A stretch of 64,000 nucleotides of DNA, taken from positions 352,343 to 416,342 of the forward strand of contig NZ_JACAOS010000003.1 in NCBI RefSeq assembly GCF_013386165.1. Direction: 5' to 3'. This document shows, one piece after another, positions 45,801-55,300 of the stretch. The stretch is from Pseudomonas gingeri (GTDB lineage: Bacteria; Pseudomonadota; Gammaproteobacteria; Pseudomonadales; Pseudomonadaceae). The translations under genes were made by a program, and so were the position numbers. Numbering within the stretch: the stretch's first letter is position 1; every line of letters starts with the position of its first letter. The notes under the pieces are model-generated. The model made no database searches. It was not told the origin of the DNA and worked only from the letters and a program-made list of their open reading frames with translations.

Positions 45801-46370
45801 CTGGGGCGTAATGACGATCAGGTGAAGCTCCATGGCTTGCGCATCGAACCGGGCGAGATCGAGACGTGCCTGACCCGCCAGCCGGGTATTGGCCAGGCCG
45901 TGGTGCTGGTCCGCGACGATCAACCCGGCGGCCAGCGGCTGGTGGCCTACTACACGGGCACGTTGCTGCCGGTCGAGACCTTGCGTGATGTGCTGCGAGC
46001 GCAACTGCCGGACTACATGGTCCCGGCCTTGTATGTGCACCTCGAGGCCTTGCCCCTGGGTCCCAATGGCAAGCTGGACCGCAAGGCCTTGCCGGTACCG
46101 GGCGCCGATGCCGTGCTGGCGCGGCCTTACGCCGCACCGCAAGGCGAGATGGAAAACCTCCTGGCGCGACTCTGGGCCGAGATGCTCGGCCTCGAGCGAG
46201 TGGGGCGGCACGACAATTTTTTCGAACTGGGTGGCCATTCACTGCTAGCGGTCAGTCTTACCGCGCGACTGCGCCAGGAGGGCCTGGAGGCCAATGTCCG
46301 GGCGCTGTTCGAACAACCGACGCTGGCGGGTTATGCGGCGATCACAGAGAGCATGGAGATTATCCTGTGA
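36876..46370 (+). CDS. syfA: Three-module NRPS, syringafactin/cichofactin SyfA type (Leu-Leu-Gln)
   Basis: 3164 residues. Order: C1 (HHLILDG at 140; no module precedes it, so it is the likely fatty-acylating starter), A1, T1 (Ser990); dual E/C2 (HHLSAGQGD at 1090, HHLVLDN at 1212), A2, T2 (Ser2053); dual E/C3 (HHLTAEQGD at 2153, HHIVVDA at 2263), A3, T3 (Ser3122). Binding-pocket codes read by alignment to GrsA: A1 DAWFLGNVVK (Leu), A2 DAWFLGNVVK (Leu), A3 DAWQVGVVDK (Gln, less likely Glu). The dual domains should epimerise the residues brought by T1 and T2, giving D-Leu1 and D-Leu2. No thioesterase, so the chain passes to the next protein, whose start overlaps by 4 nt. Start ATG 36876; the frame is open 84 nt upstream. 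Named from its match to SyfA architecture. Confidence 0.9.
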   Translation: MTAAAAFPLTAAQRDIWLDQISRGDSPLYNIGGYAELAGPVTPALLQRALEQLVDAHDGLRTVLLPGAGADGLPLQTFAATLPVPLPVHDLREQPDPAHAALILIREQLQRPYALEGGPLTRFMLIRLAPERYWLSVQAHHLILDGWGFGQMLKALGEHYTALVEGDAVEIQASSYTEFIADDARYQASARYTRDRTYWLDKYRHLPEPLLAPRYHNRRVTDPAPSHTWVQAFPAALHTRMQQFAEGCGGSAFHVLLAALHVYFTRTAQRDDWVVGLPLLNRSGARFKATLGHFAQISAVRMAFAEGLSFEALVAEVRDTLKRDFRHQRFPLNELNRSLELSREERAQLFEVSVSYEQDDHDYRYGEAQAHTVKVSNGYEATPLAVHLRSNRYNDKAWLHLVHHRAWFDTAEVEALAGRVLQILEQGLESPGLRVKDFDVLTSAERQQMKRWNATDAAFAGVQTVHPRIEAQARTRPDAVAALHQGRSLTYGELNRRANGLAQRLIELGVRPEDRVAIVARRGLETLVGLLAVLKAGAAYVPIDPAHPRERLVYLLDDSAPTVVLTQAALVDRLPPVAVPLIELDRLDWGHTSHGNPRVAGLGSHHLAYVIYTSGSTGQPKGVMVEHRMLSNLVDWHCEAFALGEGDHASSLAGFGFDAMAWEVWPTLCAGATLHLAPVQGGGEDIDGLLRWWRAQPLDVSFLPTPVAEYAFSQVEEHPTLRTLLIGGDRLRQFAHNRRYAVVNNYGPTESTVVATSGVVLADGLLHIGGPIANTQVHVLDGQLQPVPVGVIGELYIGGAGVARGYLNRPELTEERFLADPFSREPQARMYRSGDLVRWNVDGTLDYLGRNDDQVKIRGVRIELGEIEAVLASQPEVKDAVVLVRDEYLLAWFTETSAVDPDALRQALRARLPGYMVPRAFTRLAALPLTGHGKLDRRALPDPDPAALVGHAYAAPEGEVEVAMAAIWAQVLGVERVGRHDNFFELGGHSLLAVNLVARLREAGLKADVHVLLGQPTLAALAACEDNGQEVAVPANRLPAGCTRITPDMLGLAELDQTAIDRIVASVPGGAANVQEIYPLAPLQEGILYHHLSAGQGDPYLLQWRLAFDSLERLHSWAGALQQVIDRHDILRTSVVWEGLEKTQQVVWRQAELAVQAISLDAGDAHVSVVDRLRQRFDARQYRLDLSQAPLMRLVYAHDPINRQVIAFLLFHHLVLDNTAMEVVSREMQALLVDPRANLGAPVPYRNYVAQVLLGSDGANHEAFFSEMLGDVDEPTLPLGVQEVRGDGRDIEEARCVLDSDLAQRLREQTRQLGVSAASLMHLAWARLLGVLANRRDVVFGTVLLGRMQSGEGADRALGVFINTLPLRVNTATSVREALKKVHTGLSALLAHEHASLALAQRCSGVAAASPLFSALLNYRHSASVKPRDGQGLWRGVRILGGEVRSNYPLTLSVDDMGEDFDLHVLALAGIGAERVVGWMHNSVAQVVQALERASPVALETVSILGAGERRQVLVDFNASAQIFPRGQTVHGLVEAQAVRTPEAPAVVQGDQVLTYAQLNQHANRLAHHLIGLGVQPDERVALCLPRGTARLVGLLAVLKAGAAYVPVDPSYPAERIAYLLQDSAPRWVLVEGSTRDRVGDLPQVDLEQNTWQHEPQSNPQVPGLHDGNLAYVIYTSGSTGQPKGVMVEHGTLGNLVHWHAQAFDLRAGSRTSSIAGFGFDAMAWEVWPALCVGAVLHLPPASVGNEHVDELLDWWLRQPLQVSFLPTPVAEQAFRRPHPHSTLRTLLIGGDRLRQFERDPGFAVINNYGPTETTVVATSGPVRANGALHIGTPIANTRTYVLDEQRQPVPVGVVGELYIGGAGVARGYLNQPQLTAERFVSDPFSNQPQARMYRSGDLVRWNTDGTLDYLGRNDDQVKIRGMRIELGEIEAVLASQPGVKDAVVLVRGERLLAWFTETVAVDLDTLRQTLRACLPGYMVPLAFTPLASLPLTSHGKLDRRALPEPDPAALAGNAYEAPQGEVEVLMAELWAQVLGLERVGRHDNFFELGGHSLLAVSLAERLRNAGLNVDVRVLLGQSTVAALAASVGNGREVVVPPNRVPPGCTWITPELLSLSALDQAAIDRVVATVPGGAANVQEIYPLAPLQEGILYHHLTAEQGDPYLLQLRVNFDSLERLQTVAEALRKVIARHDSLRTAVLWEGLESPQQVVWREAELLVKEVPLGQIDDEAYSAHMDLSRAPLIRLVYSREPGSVRLNAALQFHHIVVDATALEVMREEMLAHLRGEPGPTQLAVPYRNYVAQARLGVSEAEHEAFFREQLGDIDEPTLPFGLRDVQGDGRAIEEAQQTLPDDLTRRLSSQARQLGVSVASLFHLAWARVLSAATGNDRVVFGTVLLGRLQGGAGADRGMGMFINTLPLRVDLGDTGVREAARATHGRLAALLGHEHASLALAQRWSGVAAPLPLFSAMLNYRHSAGQARQDAQREAWRGLEILASEKHTNYPLSLNVDDFGERFRLTVMAPPEVGAQRVCGYVRQVLMGMVEALEMHPDLPLRQLPVLGAEERQRVLVGFNATAVDHDLEHTLHGLFEAQVAGTPLAVALRAKGVQLSYQQLNEQANCLAHHLIGLGVQPGDRVAICVERGVSMVVGLLAILKAGGAYVPLDPGYPPERIHYMLEDSAPVVVLMQAATRELLGEERALQVNLDSAAWSQQSIDNPRIVGLTPRHLAYVIYTSGSTGTPKGVMVEHRGVLNLVHWTSQLCPPTRGGALLHKTPISFDASVWELFWPLCAGLPLVLSRPDGQLDPDYLVRLIREQQISVVQFVPALLHEFLNLEESAACDSLSDIVCGGGELTVALAEQVRKRLPGVRLHNVYGPTETTVDCSVWTLEPHAPVPDKVLPIGLPISNTRLYVLDVYDEPVPQGVVGQLHIGGVGVTRGYLNLPELQAERFIDSPFVEGDRLYRSGDLVRQRGDGNLEFLGRNDDQVKLHGLRIEPGEIETCLTRQPGIGQAVVLVRDDQPGGQRLVAYYTGTLLPVETLRDVLRAQLPDYMVPALYVHLEALPLGPNGKLDRKALPVPGADAVLARPYAAPQGEMENLLARLWAEMLGLERVGRHDNFFELGGHSLLAVSLTARLRQEGLEANVRALFEQPTLAGYAAITESMEIIL

Positions 46371-49300
46371 GCATCAATGAACTCTTGGCGACACTGAAGG
46401 CCAACGATATCCACCTGGCGGTCAAGGACGGACAGCTGGTGGTACAGGGCAACCGCCTGGCACTGAGTGCCAATGGCCTGGTGGACAAGCTGCGCGAGCA
46501 CAAGCCGGCGTTGATCGCGCTGATCGAGCAGGACCCGTCCCTCACCCGCAAACGCGGTGCCCCGGAAATGCCGGCCAATGGTATTGCGCCCGGCTGCACG
46601 CGAATCACCCCCGATATGCTCACCCTGGTCACCCTCGACCAGGAGGTGATCGATCAACTGGTCGAGGCCGTGCCGGGTGGCGTGGCCAATGTTCAGGACA
46701 TCTACCCGCTGGCACCTTTGCAGCAAGGCATCCTCTATCACCATGTGAGTGCCACCCAGGGCGATCCCTATGTGATGCACGTGGACTTCGCCTTTGCCGA
46801 CCGCGAACGTCTGCTGGCCTTTGCCGAGGCGCTGCGCCAGGTGATTGCGCGGCACGACATCCTGCGCACTTCGGTGCACTGGCAGGGGCTGGAAACGCCG
46901 GTGCAGATTGTCTGGCGCCAGGCCGAACTCAAGGTCGATACCTTGTCGGGCGAGGCGGTGACCCATCTCGACCTGGGTCAGGCGCCATTGATCCGTCTGG
47001 CCTGTCGCGAATATGCCCAGGACCGTGGCGTACAAGCGACGCTGCTGTTCCACCACATTGCCATGGACCACAGTGCCCTTGAAGTGGTGCGTCACGAAAT
47101 CCAGGCCTGCCTGCTCGGCCAGGCCGACCAATTGGGCGTGCCGGTGCCATTTCGCAACTATGTGGCCCAGGCGCTGCTGGGGGTGAGTGAGCACGAGCAC
47201 GAAGGGTTTTTCCGCGAGATGCTCGGTGACCTCGACCAGCCGACCCTGGCCTACGACCTGCAGGACCTCAGTGGTGATGGCGCCGATATCGGTGAGCACA
47301 GCCTGGGCTTGGACCTTGTGCTGTGCCAGCGTCTGCGGGCCCAGGCACGCAGCCTCGGGGTGAGTGTCGCCAGTCTGTTCCACTTGGGTTGGGCGCGGGT
47401 ACTTTCGGGTCTGACCGGGCAGCAACGGGTGGTGTTCGGCACCGTGCTGATGGGCCGTATGCTGGGCGCCGAGGCCACCGAACGGGCCCTGGGTATCTTC
47501 ATCAACACCTTGCCGCTGCGCCTGGACCTGGGCGACCGGCCGGTGCACGTCGCCGTCATGGCGACCCACCAGCGCCTGACCGCGCTGATGCGCCACGAGC
47601 ATGCGCCGCTGGCCCTGGCCCAGCGTTGCAGCGGCGTGGCCGCGCCGACACCGCTGTTCAACGCCTTGCTCAATTATCGTCACAGCGCCCCGGCCCAGGC
47701 CGGCGGCGAGACCTGGCAGGGCATTGAAGTGCTGCAGGCGCAGGAACGCAGCAATTACCCCCTGGTGCTGAGTGTCGATGATCTGGGCGAGGCCTTCAGT
47801 CTCACCGCGCAGACGACACAACACATCGATGCGCGACGCATCTGCGCCTACCTGGCATGTGCCATGGAAGGTTTGCTGGACGCCCTGGAGCGAGCGCCGC
47901 AGACCCCGGTCGAGCAGTTGGGCGTTCTGCCTGGCGCCGAACGAAGCGAATTGCTGCTGGGCTTCAATGCCCGGCACTCGGATTATGAGACTCATCTGAC
48001 GCTCCCCCAACGCATCGAACAGCAAGCGCTCGAGCGGCCCGATGCGGTGGCGGCGCAAGTGGATGAAGTGCGTCTGAGCTATGGCGAGCTGAACCGTCGC
48101 GCCAATTCGCTGGCCCACCACTTGATCGGTCTCGGTGTGCGTCCGGACGATCGGGTGGCGATCCTGGCCCAGCGCGGTCTGGAGACCCTGGTTGGCTTGC
48201 TGGCGATTCTCAAGTCCGGTGCCGGTTACGTGCCGGTCGACCCGGCGCACCCGGACGAGCGGGTCGGCTACCTGCTGGGCGACAGTGCGCCCGTGGCGGT
48301 GCTGACCCAGCACGAATTGCTGGGACGACTGCCCGAGCTGGCCGTGCCGGTGATTACCCTCGACCGCCCAAGCTGGCCTGAACAGGCGGACAACCCGCAA
48401 GTGCCCGGGCTGACATCTGAACACCTGGCTTACGTCATCTACACCTCAGGCTCCACTGGGCAACCCAAGGGCGTGATGGTCGAGCATCGCACGCTCAATA
48501 ATTTGCTGGACTGGCACTGCGACGCCTTCGATTTGCACGCCGGCAGCCACACCGCCAGCGTCGCCGGTTTTGGTTTTGATGCGATGGCCTGGGAGGTCTG
48601 GCCGGCCCTGTGTGCTGGAGCCGTGTTGCATCTGCCACCGGCTGAGGTCGGTAACGAACAGATCGATGCCTTGCTCGACTGGTGGTTGGCTCAACCGCTG
48701 GACGTGGCGTTTCTGCCGACGCCCGTGGCCGAGTACGCTTTCAGTCGCGACCTGCGTCACCCGACCCTGCGTACGCTGCTGATCGGCGGTGACCGCCTGC
48801 GCCAGTTCCTTCGCGATCCGGGTTTTTCCGTGATCAATAACTACGGACCGACCGAGGCCACGGTGGTTGCCACCTCGGGCCGGTTGTTGCCGGGCGGCGG
48901 TCTGGATATTGGTAAACCGATCGCCAATACCCAGGTTTACCTCCTGGATGAGCAGCAGCAACTGGTGCCGTTGGGTGTTGCGGGCGAACTGTACGTGGCC
49001 GGCGCCGGCGTGGCCCGGGGTTATCTGAATCGTCCGGAGTTGACGGCCGAGCGTTTCCTGGGTGATCCGTTCAGTGTCGATCCACGGGCGCGGATGTACC
49101 GCACCGGCGACCTGGCGCGCTGGAACGCCGATGGCAGCCTGGACTATCTGGGCCGCAACGACGACCAGGTGAAAATCCGTGGTGTACGTATCGAGCTGGG
49201 CGAGATCGAAAGTCAGCTGAGCCAGCTGTCGAGCATCGAGGAAGCGCTGGTGCTGGCCCGCGAAGACGAGCCGGGCCAACCCCGGCTGGTGGGTTATTTC

Positions 49301-52300
49301 ACCGAGCACGCCGATGTCGCGCCGCTGACGCTGAATGAATTGCGCAGCGCGTTGCTGGCGCGGCTGCCGGGTTACATGGTGCCCAGCGCCCTGGTCCGGC
49401 TCGACGCCTGGCCGCTGACCGCCAACGGCAAGGTCGACCGTCGCGCCTTGCCCTTACCTGAGCGCGAAGCACTGAACACGGCTGAGTACCAGGCTCCGCA
49501 AGGTGAGTTGGAAGTCGCCCTGGCCGCCATCTGGAGTGAGCTGTTGCCGGTCGAACAGGTCGGTCGCCACGACCGCTTCTTTGAGTTGGGCGGCCACTCC
49601 TTGCTGGCGATGCGTCTGGTTTCCCAGGTGCGCCAGCGCCTGGGTGTCGAACTGAGCCTGGCGCAGATTTTTGCTCAGCCAGAGCTATCGGCGTTGGCCC
49701 AGGTCCTGGCCGAGGCCGTTGGCAGCAGCCAGCCGCCGATTGTGCCGGTGTCCCGCGAGCAGGCCCTGCCGTTGTCGTTTGCCCAGCAGCGCTTGTGGTT
49801 CCTTGCGCAACTGGACGCCGGTAGCTCGGCTTATCACATTCCAGCCGGGCTGCGTCTGCGTGGCAGCCTGGACCGTATTGCCCTTAAACGCGCGCTGGAT
49901 CGCATCGTTGCCCGTCACGAGTCGCTGCGGACCACCTTTGTCCAATTGCAGGACCAGGACGCTGAGCAACGTATTGCCCTGGCCGATATCGGTTTCAACC
50001 TGCAATTGCAGGTGCTGGACGGGCAGGCGGAGGCAGAAGAAGCACTGTTGCTCATCGCCGCTGAAGAGTCCCGCGAGCGCTTCGATCTGCTGAATGGACC
50101 GCTGGTGCGCGGGCGTCTGATACGTATGGCCGATGATGACCATGTGCTGCTGGTGACCCTGCACCACATCATCGCCGACGGCTGGTCCGCAGGGGTCCTG
50201 ACCCGGGAGCTGGGCATGCTCTATGAGGCTTTCCGCCTGGGCACCGAGGACCCATTGCCGGCCTTGCCGGTGCAGTACGCCGACTATGCGGTTTGGCAGC
50301 GCGGCTGGCTGAGCGGGGATGTCCTGCAACAGCAGGGAGACTATTGGCAAAAAGCCCTGGCCGGTGCGCCGGTATTGTTGACGTTGCCCAGCGACCGGCC
50401 GCGTCCGACGCAGCAGGACTACAGCGGACACAGGCTCGGCCTGGCCCTCGACGCCGAGCTGACCCGTGATCTCAAGGCTCTGAGCCAGCGCCAGGGCACC
50501 ACCTTGTTCATGACGGTCATGGCCGCCTGGGCTGCGGTGCTGAGTCGTTTGTCCGGCCAGGACGACGTGGTGATCGGTACGCCGACGGCCAATCGCTTGC
50601 GCGCTGAAGTCGAGGGGCTGATCGGCTGCTTCGTCAACACCCTGGCGGTGCGTGTCGATCTCTCGGCGCCGTTGAGCGTCGAGGGCTTGCTGCAACAGGT
50701 CAAGCGCCAGACCCTGGCGGCCCAGGCCAATCAGGACTTGCCGTTCGAGCAGGTGGTCGAGGTGCTTCGTCCTCAGCGTAGCCTGTCCCACAGCCCGATC
50801 TTCCAGGCGATGCTGTCGTGGCAGAACAACGAGAACGTCGATCTGGCGCTTGGTGATATGACCTTGCAAGGACTGGAAGTGGCCAGCCGCGGGGCCAAAT
50901 TCGATGTGCTGCTGGACATGGCCGAAGTGGGCGATGGCCTGTTCGGCAGCCTGGAATACGCCACGGCATTGTTCGACGAAAGCACTATGCAGCGTTGCCT
51001 GGGCTACTTGGAAGCGATGTTGCGCGGGATGGCGGCCGATGAGCGGGCGCTGGTTGCAGAGATTCCGTTGCTGGACGAGGAACAGCGTCAGCATTTGTTG
51101 GAAGGTTTCAATGCTACCGCCGTCGACTATCCGCAGGACCTGACCCTGCATGGCCTGTTCGAGGCGCGGGTTGCCACTGATGGTGACAAGGTAGCGGTGG
51201 TGGATGAGAAGGGCAGCCTGACTTATGACGCGCTCAACCGTCAGGCCAACCGTATTGCCCATCGTCTGATCGGCCTGGGCATCGGCCCGGATGATCGGGT
51301 GGCGATCTGTGTCGACCGCAGCCTGGAAATGGTTGCGGGCTTGATGGGGATTCTCAAGGCCGGCGCTGCTTATGTGCCGCTGGACCCGGATTATCCGATT
51401 GATCGTCTGACTTACATGCTGGAGAACTGTGCGCCGGCAGTGGTCCTGACCCAGGAAGCCTTGCGTGCGGTGCTGCCAGTCAGCGCTGTGCCGGTGTTGT
51501 TACTTGATCCTGAGCATGCGGAGCGGGAAGGTTTCCTCGCGCAGCCGGACAACAATCCGCTGCGGGCTGAGGTGCGTCCAGAGCATCTGGCTTATGTGAT
51601 TTACACCTCCGGTTCCACCGGTCAGCCGAAAGGCGTGATGAACGAACACCGTGGCGTGGTCAACCGTCTGCTGTGGATGCAGGACGAATACGGTCTGGAT
51701 GCTTCGGACAGCGTACTGCAGAAAACCCCGTTCAGCTTTGACGTATCGGTCTGGGAATTCTTCTGGCCACTGTTCAACGGTGCGCGGCTGGTGATGGCGC
51801 GGCCGGGTGGTCATCGTGATCCGGGTTACCTGCGCGAAGTGATTCGCGAGCAGAACATCACCACCTTGCACTTCGTACCCTCGATGCTGGATCTGTTCCT
51901 GGCCCATGGCGAGGCCGGAGACAGTGGCCTGCTGCGGGTGATGTGCAGCGGTGAAGCGTTGCCGGGGCATCTGGTACGGCGCTTCAAGCAGCAATTGCCG
52001 GAGGTTGGCCTGTTCAACCTGTATGGTCCAACCGAAGCTGCGGTGGATGTGACGGCCTGGGATTGCGCCGGGCCGTTGGACGAAACGCCGGACAACACGC
52101 CGATTGGTAAACCAGTGGCGAACACGCGGATTTATCTGCTGGACGCCAACTTTCAGCCAGCACCACTGGGCGTGGCCGGTGAGCTGTATATCGGTGGTGT
52201 GCAGGTGGCCCGTGGTTACCTGAACCGTCCAGAATTGAGCGCCGAGCGTTTCCTCGATGATCCTTTCAATGTCGGTCGTATGTACCGCACCGGCGACCTC

Positions 52301-55300
52301 GGTCGTTACCTGCCGGATGGCACGGTCGAATACCTGGGCCGCAACGACGACCAAGTGAAGATCCGTGGTTTCCGGATCGAACTGGGAGAAATCGAAGCAC
52401 GTCTGGCCGCTTATCCAGGCGTCAAGGAAAGCGTGGTTCTGGCACGGGAAGACAACCCGGGCGAAAAACGCCTGGTGGCTTATGTCACGGCGCAGCAACC
52501 TGAAATGGTGTTGGAAATCGAAAGCCTGCGCGGCCATCTGCAAGGCGTATTGCCGGAGTACATGGTTCCAGCCGCCTATGTGCAACTCGATGCACTGCCG
52601 CTGACGCCGAACGGCAAGCTGAACCGCAAAGCGCTGCCGGCCCCGGATGGTGCTGCACTGATCAGCCGCGAATACGAGGCTCCACAAGGGGAAGCCGAAA
52701 CCGCACTGGCGCAACTCTGGGCGGAGTTGCTCAAGGTCGAGCGCGTCGGGCGACACGATAACTTCTTCGAGCAGGGCGGGCATTCACTGCTCGCCGTCAC
52801 GCTGCTCGCCCGCATGCGTCAATTGGGCATGAGTGCCGACATTCGTGTGTTGTTCGCCCAGCCGACTCTGGCGGCACTGGCCAGCACTGTTGGCGGCAGC
52901 CGTGAGGTACCGGTGCCGGCCAACCTGATCCCGCCAGCTTGTGAACACATCACTGCGGATCTGTTGCCACTGGTGGTGCTGGACCAGGCAGATATCGACC
53001 GGATTGTGGCAACGGTCCCCGGTGGCGCTGCCAATGTGCAGGATATCTATCCGCTGGGGCCATTGCAGGCCGGCATTCTTTACCATCACCTGACGGCGGT
53101 CGACAGCGACCCTTACGTGCAGCAGACACGTTTTGCCTTTGCCGATCGCAACCGTCTGGACGCCTTCTGCCGTGCCTTGCAGCGCGTGATCGAACGCAAC
53201 GATATCCTGCGCAGTTCGTTGTTCTGGCAAGGGTTGCCAGCGCCGGTGCAGGTGGTCTGGCGCCAGGCCCGTCTGCAGGTCGATGAGATCGCGCTGCACG
53301 ACCTGGCCCATGCCGCTCCCATGGACCTGACCCGGGCGCCGTTGCTGCACCTGGTGTACGCCGATGATCCGGGTCAGCAACGGATCATCGCCGTGCTGCG
53401 CTTCCACCACGTGGTCATGGATCATGTCGCCCTTGATGTCCTGAGCCATGAGTTGCAGGCCATGCTGCTCGGCGAGGAAGAGCAACTGGCGGCCCCCGTG
53501 CCGTACCGCAACTATGTCGCCCAAGTGCTGCATGGGCCTGGCGATGAGGCCCACGAAGCGTTCTTCCGCGCGCAACTGGGGGATATCGACGAGCCGACCT
53601 TGCCCTACGGCCTGCTGCTGGCGACCGAAGAGGAGGCGCCGCGCGAGGCCCGACTGTCCTTGGACCCGGCCTTGAGCCGCCAGGTGCGCGATCAGGCCCG
53701 GCAGTTGGGCGTCAGTGCCGCGAGCCTGATGCACCTGGCCTGGGCGCAAGTGCTGGGGCAGTTGTCCGGGCGTGACAGCGTGGTGTTCGGCACCGTATTG
53801 CTCGGACGTCTGCAGGGCGGCGAGGGCGTGGAGCGGGCCTTGGGTGTGTTCATCAACACCTTGCCGCTGCGCATTGATCTGGGCTTTCAGTCGGCGCGTG
53901 ATGCCATGCTGGACACCCACCGTCGGCTCAACGGTTTGCTCGTCCATGAACATGCGCAACTGGCCCTGGCCCAACGTTGCAGTGCCTTGCCGGCGGGTAC
54001 GCCGTTGTTCAGCACACTCTTCAACTATCGCCATGGCACGCCGGCCTCGGCCCAGGATGAGGCCGCGCGTTCGGCCTGGAACGGCATCGACCTGTTGCAT
54101 GCCGAAGAGCGCAGCAACTACCCGCTGGCCCTGAGTGTCGATGATCTGGGCGACGGCTTCAGCCTGACCGCCCAGGCGGCGTCGGGCATTGATCCACAGC
54201 GAATCTGCGATTACCTGCACCAGGCCGTCGCCGCCTTGGTTCAGGCCTTGCAGCTGCACCCCGAACAGGGGCTGGAGCAACTGTCCGTGGTGCCGCCGGA
54301 TGAGCGCCGACGTCTGCTGGTCGACTTCAACGACACCCGCTATGACTATCCTCGCGAGCAGCCGGTGCACCGCCTGTTCGAACAGCGCGCGGCCCTTCAT
54401 CCCCAGGCGTTGGCCGCCGTACACGGCCAGCACTCGTTGACCTACGGCGAGTTGAACGAGCGCGCCAACCGTCTGGCCCACTACCTGATTGCACAAGGGA
54501 TCAGGCCGGATGATGCGGTGGCGATCCTGTTGCCGCGATCCCTGGATTTGCTGATCGGCCAACTGGCCATCGGCAAATGCGCGGCGACCTATGTGCCGCT
54601 GGACGTCCATGCACCGGCTGAACGCCTGGGCTACATGCTCCAGGACTGCCAGGCGGTCTGTGTGCTGGCCCATGGAGGGATGTCGATCGGCGCTGCCATT
54701 CGGCGCATCGACCTGGACCGTGTGCCCCTCGACGACCAGTCGACGCAGGACCCGGGCTTGGCGCAAAGCGCCGACAGCGTCGCCTATGTCATGTACACCT
54801 CCGGCTCAACGGGGGCGCCCAAAGGTGTCCGCGTGGCCCATCGCGGGATTGCCCGACTGGTGCTGAACAACGGCTTTGCGGACTTCAACGAAGGCGACCG
54901 CATGGCCTTCGTCTCCAACCCCGCGTTCGACGCCAGCACCCTGGAAACCTGGGGCGCGTTGCTCAATGGCGGGCAGGTGCGGGTGATCGATCACTTGACC
55001 CTGGTCGATCCGGCTCGCCTGGGTGCGGCGTTGCGTGAGGAGGAGGTCAGCGTTCTGTTCCTCACCACGGCCTTGTTCAACCAGTATGTGCAACTGATCC
55101 CCGAGGCCCTGCAGGACCTGCGCCTGCTGTTCTCCGGTGGCGAGCGCGCGGACCCGGCGGCCTTCCGGCGGTTGCTGGACCCGGCGCGAGGCTTGCGTCT
55201 GATACACGTCTATGGCCCCACCGAGACCACCACCTTTGCCACCGCCAGCGAAGTGCGTGGGGTAGCCCCAGGCGCGGAGACGATCCCGATAGGTCGTCCC

